A program made the translations under genes and the position numbers. 64,000 nt of DNA from Sphingomonas sp. CL5.1 (GTDB taxonomy: Bacteria > Pseudomonadota > Alphaproteobacteria > Sphingomonadales > Sphingomonadaceae). This document shows positions 12,889 to 22,600 of the stretch, piece after piece. The stretch's first letter is position 1. Every line of letters begins with the position of its first letter. The notes under the pieces were generated by a model. The model saw only the letters and a program-made list of their open reading frames with translations, ran no database searches and was not told the DNA's origin. The DNA lies in assembly GCF_013344685.1 (NCBI RefSeq), contig NZ_CP050137.1:1306001-1370000 (forward strand). Reading direction: 5' to 3'.

Positions 12889-13740
12889 TCAGCGCTCGCC
12901 GCGCGCCTGCATCACCCGCCGGCCATCGGCGGCGAAGGCGCCCAGCTCGATCGCCTGACCGTCCGCCTTCATCGCCAGATGCAGCGTCTCGCCGGCGATC
13001 GCGGGGGAGACGCCGCGGAAGGAGAAGGTGCGCAGCGCGTGATCCCCCAGCTCGCGCCGCGCCAGCTCCAGCAGCAGCGTCGCGGTGAGCGGGGCGTGGA
13101 CGACCAGCCCGCGATAACCCTCCCTGGCGGTGGCGTAGGGCAGGTCGTAATGGATGCGGTGGCTGTTGAAGGTCAGCGCGGAATAGCGGAACAGCAGCGG
13201 CGGCGGCGGCACGATGGTGCGCACCGCTTCCCATGCCGCGGTGTCGAAATTGCCGGGACCGGGCAGGGGCGGCGACGGCGGGGCGTCGGGCGGCGACGCC
13301 TCACGATAGACCACCGACTGCACCTCGCGCACCGCCAGTTCGTCCGCCGCCAGCAGGTCATGCGCCACGTCGATGAAGACCAGCGTGCCCGAGCTGCCCT
13401 GCTTCTGCGTCACCGAGAGGATGCGCGAGCGGCGTTCGATCGCGTCGCCGAGGCGCAGCGGGTGGAGGAACTCCATCCGGCTCGACGCCCACATGCGGCG
13501 CGGCAGCGGGACCGGCGGCAGGAAGCTGCGCGGGCCGAGATCGCGGCGCGGGTGCCCGTCGGCGGCCAGCATCGCGGTCGGCGCGTCGGGCAGGCACAGG
13601 CACCAGTGGAAGCCGGCCGGAGCGGTGCCGTCGAGCGGCGCGGCGCGGTCGAGCGTCGCGCACCAGCGCGCGACCGCGCCGGGATCGACCCGGTCGCCAT
13701 GCGTCTCGGTGCGTCCGGTCCACGCGCTCCAGTCGTCCAT
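12889..13740 (-). CDS. FAS1-like (MaoC/HTD2-type) acyl-CoA dehydratase or hydratase
   Basis: The 283-residue protein resembles the FAS1-like dehydratase family, which has two hot-dog folds and includes mesaconyl-C4-CoA hydratase and HTD2-type enzymes. Visible signatures are SRMEFLHPLRLGDAIERRSRI in the N-terminal half and YSALTFNSHRIHYD followed by GYRGLVVHAPL in the C-terminal half; the latter contains the conserved His-Tyr-Asp region of the family. The start is an ATG with GGAGAGGAGAG upstream. It is the last gene of the minus-strand operon, 19 bases after the thiolase. In context it most likely hydrates an enoyl-CoA, between the acyl-CoA dehydrogenase and SDR steps. Substrate chain and branching are unknown. 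Confidence 0.85.
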   Translation of the reverse strand: MDDWSAWTGRTETHGDRVDPGAVARWCATLDRAAPLDGTAPAGFHWCLCLPDAPTAMLAADGHPRRDLGPRSFLPPVPLPRRMWASSRMEFLHPLRLGDAIERRSRILSVTQKQGSSGTLVFIDVAHDLLAADELAVREVQSVVYREASPPDAPPSPPLPGPGNFDTAAWEAVRTIVPPPPLLFRYSALTFNSHRIHYDLPYATAREGYRGLVVHAPLTATLLLELARRELGDHALRTFSFRGVSPAIAGETLHLAMKADGQAIELGAFAADGRRVMQARGER

Positions 13741-13759
13741 TCCCGCTCTCCTCTCCGCC

Positions 13760-14992
13760 TCAGGCGGCGCGTTCGAACACCGCCGCGATTCCCTGCCCGC
13801 CGCCGATGCACATGGTCTCCAGACCATAGCGCCCGCCGCGTCGTTGCAGCTCGCGGGTGAGGTTGGCAAGGATGCGCCCGCCGGTCGCGCCGATCGGGTG
13901 GCCGAGCGAGATGCCCGAGCCGTTGACGTTCAGGATATCGTTGCGGCTGTCGTCGGCGCTCCAGCCCCAGCCCTTGAGGCAGGCGAGCACCTGCGGCGCG
14001 AACGCCTCGTTCAGCTCGACGAGGTCGATGTCGCCCCAGCCCAGGCCGTTGCGCGCGAACAGCCGCTCGACCGCCGGCACCGGGCCGATCCCCATCCGCG
14101 CCGGATCGCAGCCGGCGGCGGCGGCGCTGTGGAACCAGGCGATCGGCTCCAGCCCCAGCTCCTCCAGCCTGTCCTCCGCCACGACGAGGCAGGCGGCGGC
14201 GGCGTCGTTCTGCTGGCTGGCGTTGCCGGCGGTGACGATCGCGCCGGGGATGGTCTTGCCGTCGATCGGCTTCAGCGCGCCCAGCGTCTCCATGCTGGCG
14301 TCGGCGCGATAGCCCTCGTCATGCGCGAAGATCACCGGATCGCCCTTGCGCTGCGGCACGGGGACGGGGACCAGCTCGTCGTCGAACAGGCCGTTCTTCC
14401 ACGCGGCGGCGGCGCGCTGGTGCGAGCGGACGGCATAAGCGTCGGCAGCCTCGCGGGTGATGTTGTAGTCACGCGCGAGATTCTCCGCCGTCTCGATCAT
14501 GCCGGAGATCACCCCGAACCTTTCGACCGGCTGCGACATGACGCGCCCGCGTGTCAGCCGGTCGTGCAGCATCAGCCCGCCCGCGCGGGTGCCGCGCCGG
14601 CCCTCGACGGTGTAATATTCGACGTTCGACATGCTCTCGACGCCGCCCGCGACCACCACGTCGCTCATCCCGGTCTGCACCATCAGCGCGGCGTTGACGA
14701 CCGCCTGAAGCCCGGAGCCGCAGCGCCGGTCTAGCTGATAGCCCGGCACCTCGATCGGCAGCCCGGCGGCGAGCCACGCCCAATGGCCGATCGCCGGCGC
14801 CTCGCCATTGCCATAGCCTTGCGAGAACACGACATCATCGACCCGCGCGGGATCGATCCTCGTCCGCTCGATCAGCGCCTTCAGCACCACCGCGCCGAGC
14901 TGCCCGGCGTTCATGGCGGCGAGGCTGCCGCCGAACTTGCCGACGGCGGTGCGGATCGGGGCGACGATGGCGGCGCGGCGCAAACTGGTCAT
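13760..14992 (-). CDS. Thiolase family acyl-CoA acyltransferase
   Basis: The 410-residue protein has the length and motifs of a degradative or biosynthetic thiolase. The nucleophilic cysteine is C91 (DRRCGSGLQAV), the GHPIGATGGR block carries the His-containing loop, and the C-terminal CIGGGQGIA contains the second active cysteine. NEAFAPQVLACL is also typical. These enzymes cleave 3-ketoacyl-CoA with CoA, or run in reverse. The ATG overlaps the stop of the CoA-transferase by four bases, so translation is probably coupled. In this operon it would perform the last step of a beta-oxidation-like turn. Confidence 0.93.
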   Translation of the reverse strand: MTSLRRAAIVAPIRTAVGKFGGSLAAMNAGQLGAVVLKALIERTRIDPARVDDVVFSQGYGNGEAPAIGHWAWLAAGLPIEVPGYQLDRRCGSGLQAVVNAALMVQTGMSDVVVAGGVESMSNVEYYTVEGRRGTRAGGLMLHDRLTRGRVMSQPVERFGVISGMIETAENLARDYNITREAADAYAVRSHQRAAAAWKNGLFDDELVPVPVPQRKGDPVIFAHDEGYRADASMETLGALKPIDGKTIPGAIVTAGNASQQNDAAAACLVVAEDRLEELGLEPIAWFHSAAAAGCDPARMGIGPVPAVERLFARNGLGWGDIDLVELNEAFAPQVLACLKGWGWSADDSRNDILNVNGSGISLGHPIGATGGRILANLTRELQRRGGRYGLETMCIGGGQGIAAVFERAA

Positions 14993-16188
14993 TGGGCAAT
15001 TCCTATGATGCGGGAGTCGATGAGGCGGGCGATCTCGCCCGAGGAGAGCGAGAGGCGCTCGGCGAGCACCTGCTCGCTATGCTCGCCGTTGCGCGGCGCC
15101 GATGCCGGCGGGCGGCGTTCGAGCTGCGGGACGGTGGCGAAGGCTCCGGCGGCGGGATAGGCGAAGCCGCTGGGATTGTCCGCCGCGCCGAAGATCGGAT
15201 TGTCCGCGACCAGCGCCGGATCGCGCACCGCCTCGGACATATTGCGATAGGCGGAATGGACCACCCCGCCCGCGTCGAAGGCGGCGGCGAGATCGGCATG
15301 GGCGCGCGCGGCGATCGCCCGCTCGAACAGTGGGAACAGGGTGTCGCGGTGCGTGAAGCGCAGCCCGTCGTCCTTCGCGAACGACACGCCGAGCCGCGCC
15401 TCCGCCGCCGCCACCGCCTCGCCGAGGCCGAGCGCGGCGACGAGGTTGCTCCACTGGCGCGGAGTGACGACGACGATCATCGTCCGCACGCCGTCGGCGG
15501 TCACGAAATCGCGCCCGAACAGGCCGTACACCGTGTTGCCGAGCCGGGGGCGATCATGCCCCTCGTAGAGCACCTCCGCCATGCTGCCGAGGTTGGCGAC
15601 CGTGCCGATCGCCACGTCGGAGAGCGGGATGCGCACCTCGCTTCCCGCGCCGGTCTCCGCGCGGCGGCGCAGCGCGGCGAGCAGCGCGAAGGCGGCATAG
15701 GCGCCGGAGAGCAGGTCCCACGCCGGCAGGACGTGGTTCACCGGCTCCGGCCCCGCGCCCGTCAGCATCGGATAGCCGACCGCGTTGTTGACGGTGTAAT
15801 CCAGCGCGGGCGAGCCGTCCGCCCAGCCCATCACGCGCACGGTGACGAGATCGGCGCGGCCCTCGGCCAGCACGTCGTGCGCCATGAAGCCCCTGGCGGG
15901 GAAATTGGTGATGACCTGCCCTGTCGCACGAACCAGCGCCTGCAACAGCTCCCGCCCCTCCGGCCGGGCGAGATCGAGCGCGACCGACTTCTTCGCCCGG
16001 TTGAGATTTTCCCAATAGAGCGAATCACTGTTCGCGGTGACCGGCCAGCGATGGAAATCCGGCCCGCCGCCGATCTGGTCGACGCGGATCACCTCCGCGC
16101 CCATCTGCGCGCAATAGAGGCCGGCGGTCGGCGAGGCGACGAACGACGACGCCTCGATCACCGACAGGCCCGAGAGCAGGTCGTACAC
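14989..16188 (-). CDS. CaiB/BaiF (class III) CoA-transferase
   Basis: The 399-residue protein opens with LLSGLSVIEASSFVASPTAGLYCAQMGAEVIRVD, typical of family III CoA-transferases, followed by NLNRAKKSVALDL and, near residue 160, AWDLLSGAYAAFALLAALRRR. The Asp in that last segment is the likely acyl-carrying catalytic residue by analogy with formyl-CoA transferase. The family moves CoA between carboxylic acids, so this enzyme probably activates the operon's substrate. The start is a GTG six bases after the acyl-CoA dehydrogenase stop, with only a weak ribosome site, suggesting coupled translation. Confidence 0.92.
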   Translation of the reverse strand: MYDLLSGLSVIEASSFVASPTAGLYCAQMGAEVIRVDQIGGGPDFHRWPVTANSDSLYWENLNRAKKSVALDLARPEGRELLQALVRATGQVITNFPARGFMAHDVLAEGRADLVTVRVMGWADGSPALDYTVNNAVGYPMLTGAGPEPVNHVLPAWDLLSGAYAAFALLAALRRRAETGAGSEVRIPLSDVAIGTVANLGSMAEVLYEGHDRPRLGNTVYGLFGRDFVTADGVRTMIVVVTPRQWSNLVAALGLGEAVAAAEARLGVSFAKDDGLRFTHRDTLFPLFERAIAARAHADLAAAFDAGGVVHSAYRNMSEAVRDPALVADNPIFGAADNPSGFAYPAAGAFATVPQLERRPPASAPRNGEHSEQVLAERLSLSSGEIARLIDSRIIGIAQ

Positions 16189-16194
16189 GGCCGG

Positions 16195-17376
16195 TCAGTC
16201 CCGCAGGCCGGCGTTGAACTCGCGCAGCATGTGCTTGGCGATCTGCAATTGCAGGATCTGCGTGGTGCCTTCGTAGATGCGGTAGATGCGCGCGTCGCGG
16301 AAGAAGCGCTCGGCATCATATTCGGCGAGATAGCCCGCCCCGCCATAGACCTGCACGCAGCGATCGACCACGCGGCCACACATCTCGGAGGCGAACACCT
16401 TGAAGGCGGCGGCCTTGCGCAGCACGTTCTCGCCCGCGTCGGCGCGGCGCGTCACGTCGGCCATCATCGTCTCGGCGGCGTAGATCTCGATCTCGCTGTC
16501 GGCGAGCATCTGCTGGATGAGCTGGAAATTGGCGATCGGCTCGCCGAACGCCTTGCGCTCGGTGGCATAGCGGACCGCCGAATCCAGCGCGCGCCGCGCA
16601 TAGGCCGTCGCCGCCGCGCCGACCGACATGCGGCCGTTGTCGAGGCTCATCATCGCATAGACGAAGCCCTTGCCCAGCTCGCCGCCGAGCAGCGCGTCGG
16701 CGGGGACATGGACGTCCTCCATGATGATGTCGGCGATATGGCTGCCGGACTGGCCCATCTTCTTGTCCGACTTGCCGACCGACACGCCCGCCGCGTCCAT
16801 CGGCATGACGAAAGCGGAGACATGCGCGTTCTTCGGCAGATTCTCCTTGCTGGTCCGCGCCATGATGAGCGCGACCTTCGCGAACGGGGCGTTGGTGATA
16901 TAGCGCTTGGTGCCGTTGAGCACCCAGCCGTCATCGGTCCTGACCGCCGTCGTCTGGAGACCGGCCGAATCCGATCCCGATCCCGGCTCGGTCAGGCCGA
17001 AGGCGGCGATCTCGCCCGCCGCGACGCGTGGCAGCCATTCGGCCTTCTGGGCGTCCGTCCCGCCGTTCTTCAGCGCCGAGCAGAACATGCCGATGTTGAT
17101 CGAGATGATCGAGCGGAACGCCGGCATGGCGTAGCTCAGCGCGTGGATCGTCCGTACATATTGGCCGACGTTCATCCCCGCGCCGCCATATTCCTCCGGC
17201 ATGGTGAGGCCGAACAGCCCCATCTCGCGCATCTCGCCCAGGATATCGGCGGGGATCTCGTCGGTCTCGATGATCTCGCGCTCGGCCGGGATCAGCCGCT
17301 CGCGGACGTAGCGGCGGAGCTGGTCGATGAACTGCTCGAAGACGTCGGCGTCCATGCCGGGGTTCACGTTGCTCAT
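16195..17376 (-). CDS. Acyl-CoA dehydrogenase
   Basis: The 393-residue flavoprotein has the usual family length and layout: an N-terminal helical domain, the FAD-binding segment FGLTEPGSGSDSAGL, the KRYITNAPFA region, and the C-terminal helical domain ending in VYGGAGYLAEYDAERFFRDAR and YEGTTQILQLQIAKHML. The Glu in YEGTTQ is at the position of the catalytic base in medium- and short-chain enzymes. It oxidises an acyl-CoA to the 2-enoyl-CoA, passing electrons to ETF. The ATG chosen has GAGGAAAAG upstream; an ATG eight codons earlier would overlap the SDR gene. Confidence 0.93.
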   Translation of the reverse strand: MSNVNPGMDADVFEQFIDQLRRYVRERLIPAEREIIETDEIPADILGEMREMGLFGLTMPEEYGGAGMNVGQYVRTIHALSYAMPAFRSIISINIGMFCSALKNGGTDAQKAEWLPRVAAGEIAAFGLTEPGSGSDSAGLQTTAVRTDDGWVLNGTKRYITNAPFAKVALIMARTSKENLPKNAHVSAFVMPMDAAGVSVGKSDKKMGQSGSHIADIIMEDVHVPADALLGGELGKGFVYAMMSLDNGRMSVGAAATAYARRALDSAVRYATERKAFGEPIANFQLIQQMLADSEIEIYAAETMMADVTRRADAGENVLRKAAAFKVFASEMCGRVVDRCVQVYGGAGYLAEYDAERFFRDARIYRIYEGTTQILQLQIAKHMLREFNAGLRD

Positions 17377-17386
17377 GGGCTTTTCC

Positions 17387-18304
17387 TCAGACCGGATCAT
17401 AAGGGAAGACGTGCGCCGAAACCTCGTCCGCGCGCGCGAAGCTGGGGCGGAAGGCGGGGATCAGCTCGTCGGCGATCGCCTCCGCCGTCCAGCCCTCGAC
17501 CTTCACCATCGAGCGGATCGGGCGCGGCTTGGAGAACAGCAATATCTCGTTGCGGCGAACCGCGAAGATCTGGTTGGTCACGTCCGCCGAGCGATCCGAG
17601 GCGAGATAGGCGACGAGCGGCGCGATCTTGTCCGCGCTCATCGACTGCATCCGCTCGACGCGCTTCTGCTGCTCCGGCGTGTCGGCCGGGATCGAGGCGG
17701 TCATGCGGCTCCACGCGAACGGCGCGATGCAGTTCGAGCGCACGCCGACCCGTGCCATGTCCAGCGCGATCGACTGCGACATGGCCGCCAGCCCCAGCTT
17801 GGCGGCGGAATAATTCGCCTGCCCCAGGTTACCGATCAGCCCGGAGGTGGAGGTGAAGTGGATGAAGCTGCCGGATTGCTGCTCGCGGAAATAGGGCGTC
17901 GCCGCCTTCGACACGTTGAACGCGCCGGTGAGGTTGACGTCGATCACGCTCGTCCAGTCCTCATAGCTCATCTTGTGCCAGATCGTGTCGCGCAGGATGC
18001 CGGCGTTGTTCACCACCGCGTCGATCCGCCCGAAGCGTCGCACCGCATCCTCGATGATCGACGCCGCCGCCTTGGGATCGGCGACGTTGGCGAGATTGGC
18101 ATAGGCCTTGCCGCCCGCCGCGACGATATCGGCCACGGTCGTCTCCGCCGGCCCGGCGTCGCCGCCGTCGCCGGCCTGCGCCACGCCCGGATCGTTGACC
18201 ACCACCGCCGCGCCCTCGCGCGCGCAGAGCAAGGCGATCTCGCGGCCGATCCCCCGGCCCGCGCCCGTGATCGCGACGACTTTTCCTTCAAGGATACGGC
18301 TCAC
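17387..18304 (-). CDS. Short-chain dehydrogenase/reductase, 3-hydroxyacyl-CoA dehydrogenase-like
   Basis: This Rossmann-fold SDR has TGAGRGIG near the N-terminus, NNAG mid-protein and a catalytic YSAAK near residue 160 preceded by the STSG serine. The cofactor loop reads VVVNDPGV, with the Asp expected for NAD preference, and ANYSAAKLGLAAMSQSIALDMA closely resembles the dehydrogenase unit of multifunctional beta-oxidation enzymes. The start is placed at a GTG (305 residues) because GGGAGAG lies six bases upstream; an ATG five codons earlier (at 18319) is possible. It is the first gene of the five-gene operon and is divergent from the IclR gene. The likely role is oxidation of a 3-hydroxyacyl-CoA. 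Confidence 0.9.
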   Translation of the reverse strand: MSRILEGKVVAITGAGRGIGREIALLCAREGAAVVVNDPGVAQAGDGGDAGPAETTVADIVAAGGKAYANLANVADPKAAASIIEDAVRRFGRIDAVVNNAGILRDTIWHKMSYEDWTSVIDVNLTGAFNVSKAATPYFREQQSGSFIHFTSTSGLIGNLGQANYSAAKLGLAAMSQSIALDMARVGVRSNCIAPFAWSRMTASIPADTPEQQKRVERMQSMSADKIAPLVAYLASDRSADVTNQIFAVRRNEILLFSKPRPIRSMVKVEGWTAEAIADELIPAFRPSFARADEVSAHVFPYDPV

Positions 18305-18358
18305 CGCACTCTCCCGCATGATTCGGTCATGCGGCCGATAGACCTTTTGCCGGCATCG

Positions 18359-18392
18359 TTCAACATTGAGAATTGAAATTCACGATGTTGAA
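18359..18392. promoter_or_regulatory. 34-bp palindrome in the SDR/IclR divergent promoter
   Basis: Outer arms TTCAACAT and ATGTTGAA and inner arms GAATT and AATTC share one exact centre (18375.5), so 14 of 17 symmetric positions pair. It ends 15 bases before the IclR-family ATG and begins about 55 bases from the start of the catabolic operon. The site is markedly AT-rich in a GC-rich background. This is what an operator for the adjacent IclR-type regulator would look like; binding is inferred. Confidence 0.65.
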
Positions 18393-18407
18393 AACTAAAG
18401 AGGGGCG

Positions 18408-19133
18408 ATGACAGGCCCCGTCCGATCCGTTTCGCAGGCGCTGGCGATCCTGCGGCTGCTCGCGGAGACCAGCCCGATGTCGCTGTCCGATATCGCGCGG
18501 GTCGCCGGCCTCAGCCCGTCGAGCTGCCTCAACCTGCTCAAGACACTGGTCGACGAAGGCGCGGTGGAGCGCGACGGGCGCACCAAACACTATCGTCTCG
18601 CGCGGGCATGGGCGGCGGCGGAGGCGTTGCGCGACGGCACCGCGCAGGGGCTGATTGATCGCGCCCAGCCGCTGATGGCGCAATGCGCCGAGCGATATGA
18701 CGCGGCGCTCGGGCTGTGGAAGGTGATCTCGCGCGAGCGCGTGCGGCTGATCGCGCGCGCGGAAAGCAAGGCGGGGGTGCGCGTCGCGATGGCGGACGGG
18801 CAGCGCCAGCCGCTCGGCGGCGGCGCGGTCGGGCGCGCGCTGGCGGCGGCGCAGGGCGTCGGCCGGGACGAGCTGGCGCGGCGCTATGCCGGCGTGCGCT
18901 GGCAGGCGCCGCTGCCGTTCGACGATTATGCCGCGCAGGTGGCGCGCGTCGGGGCGGCGGGCTTCGCGCTCGACGAGGGCTTCACGCATCGCGGCATCTG
19001 CACGGCGGCGGTGTCGATCGCGCCGGGATTCTGCCTGTCGGCGTCGATCTTCGCCGGCTCGCGCGATCCGGCGGAGGTGACGGCGCTGGCGGAGGCGTTG
19101 CAGCGGCTGCGCGCGACATTGCTGCCGGCGTAA
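18408..19133 (+). CDS. IclR family transcriptional regulator
   Basis: The 241-residue protein has an N-terminal winged helix (SVSQALAILRLLAETSPMSLSDIARVAGLSPSSCLNLLKTL in overlapping pieces, about residues 5-60) and a C-terminal ligand-binding domain of the IclR type (about 75-240), including the closing FCLSASIF strand and a terminal helix. AGAGGGGC precedes the ATG. It is divergent from the five-gene acyl-CoA operon with a long palindrome between them, so it most likely controls that operon and itself in response to a pathway acid or CoA ester. FAH-fold gene 19204 follows 70 bases later on the same strand. Confidence 0.9.
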   Translation: MTGPVRSVSQALAILRLLAETSPMSLSDIARVAGLSPSSCLNLLKTLVDEGAVERDGRTKHYRLARAWAAAEALRDGTAQGLIDRAQPLMAQCAERYDAALGLWKVISRERVRLIARAESKAGVRVAMADGQRQPLGGGAVGRALAAAQGVGRDELARRYAGVRWQAPLPFDDYAAQVARVGAAGFALDEGFTHRGICTAAVSIAPGFCLSASIFAGSRDPAEVTALAEALQRLRATLLPA

Positions 19134-19203
19134 AGACGGCGCTTGCATATCGCCGGAACGGGCGTCAGGGCGCGGCCAGACTTGCCCGCTGGAGCCGCCC
19201 GCC

Positions 19204-19911
19204 ATGCCGAATGCCTTCGATCTGCCCGCGCCGCCGACCATCGCGATCGACGGCGGCGACGAACGCTTTCCGGTCGGGCGGATCTTCTGCGTCGGGCGCA
19301 ATTATGCCGATCACGCGCGCGAGATGGGGAGCGACCCCGATCGCGAGCCGCCGTTCTTCTTCTACAAGTTCGCGCAGGCGCTGGTGCCTGGCGGCGGCAC
19401 GATCCCCTATCCGCCCGAGACCGCTGACTATCATCACGAGGCCGAGCTGGTCGTCGCGATCGGGCGCGAGGGCGCGGCGGTGGCGCCGGAACTGGCGCTC
19501 GATCTGGTGTACGGCTATGCCGCCGGGCTGGACATGACGCGGCGCGACCTCCAGGCGCGGGCCAAGGCCAAGGGGCGGCCGTGGGACACCGCGAAGAACT
19601 TCGCCTTCTCCGCCCCGGTCGGCGCGCTGCGCCGCGTGGCGGACGGCGGCCATGTCGACGCGGGAGAGATCGCGCTGACCGTGAACGGCGCAATGCGCCA
19701 GCGCGGCGACATCGGCGACATGATCTGGAGCACCGCCGAGGTGATCGCGCATCTCTCGCGGCTGGAGCGGCTGCTGCCGGGCGACCTGATCTACACCGGC
19801 ACGCCCGCCGGGGTCGGCGCGGTGACGCCGGGCGACCGGCTGGTCGTCTCGATCGCCGGCCTTTCGCCGCTCGTCGTGACGATCGGCCCGCGCGAGGCGG
19901 ATTTCGCCTGA
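19204..19911 (+). CDS. Fumarylacetoacetate hydrolase-fold enzyme
   Basis: The 235-residue protein has the FAH fold: CVGRNYADHAREMG, the FFFYKFAQAL segment, YHHEAELVVAIG with metal-binding acidic residues, GYAAGLDMTRRDLQ, and IYTGTPAGVG near the C-terminus. Family members hydrolyse or decarboxylate 2,4-diketo acids, or act as acylpyruvases and glutathione-dependent isomerase-like enzymes. The length and DMTRRDLQ motif fit the acylpyruvase/YcgM-like group. Location after the IclR gene suggests service to the same catabolic pathway, but the step is uncertain. Confidence 0.88.
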   Translation: MPNAFDLPAPPTIAIDGGDERFPVGRIFCVGRNYADHAREMGSDPDREPPFFFYKFAQALVPGGGTIPYPPETADYHHEAELVVAIGREGAAVAPELALDLVYGYAAGLDMTRRDLQARAKAKGRPWDTAKNFAFSAPVGALRRVADGGHVDAGEIALTVNGAMRQRGDIGDMIWSTAEVIAHLSRLERLLPGDLIYTGTPAGVGAVTPGDRLVVSIAGLSPLVVTIGPREADFA

Positions 19912-20230
19912 CGCGCCCACCCGTTTCCGCCCGGTCGCGACCCGCCGTGATCCCGCCGGCGATTTGATCATCCTCGCCATTTCGGTGTGATTCGGACGCA
20001 GGCTTTTCGACAAGCCTCGCGGGTCGGCTCCGTTATGTTCGGCCGATCGGCGCATATGCCGGTGGAATGGGCGGCGATTGGCGCTGTAACCCGAATTTAA
20101 TTCGGAGATCACCGTCAATTTAGATAGCACCTTCTGCGACAATAATGTTACGTATCTAAGGGACGTGACGGGAAGATCATTTCTCACCCTGTCATGCGGG
20201 AGTAATCTGGGGTTCCGGGGGGATCGTAAA
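19912..20230 (+). other. 319-base non-coding leader before the TonB receptor
   Basis: No convincing gene is seen. The first half is GC-rich; the second half turns AT-rich and holds a 15-bp palindrome (20091-20105) and a TA-rich stretch around 20110-20165, where the receptor promoter probably lies. A GGGGGGAT ribosome site sits just before the receptor ATG. Confidence 0.5.
20091..20105. promoter_or_regulatory. 15-bp perfect palindrome upstream of the TonB receptor
   Basis: The sequence CCGAATT-T-AATTCGG has perfect 7-bp arms around one base, 126 bases before the receptor ATG. Fifteen base pairs with an AT-rich centre is the size bound by Lrp/AsnC proteins, and such a regulator gene lies at the far end of this gene group. 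Similarity to CGAATTT just upstream of that regulator gene is suggestive only. Confidence 0.5.
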
Positions 20231-22549
<2,319 letters not shown>

Positions 22550-22600
22550 GGGAAGGGACGCCGCACGAGCAGAGGTCAATAAACCGGGAGAGGATTTCGC

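Noticed and set aside
19912-20230. Possible small gene or RNA before the TonB receptor
   Set aside because: No codon-like pattern, no ribosome site followed by a plausible protein, and no recognisable structured RNA; treated as a leader.
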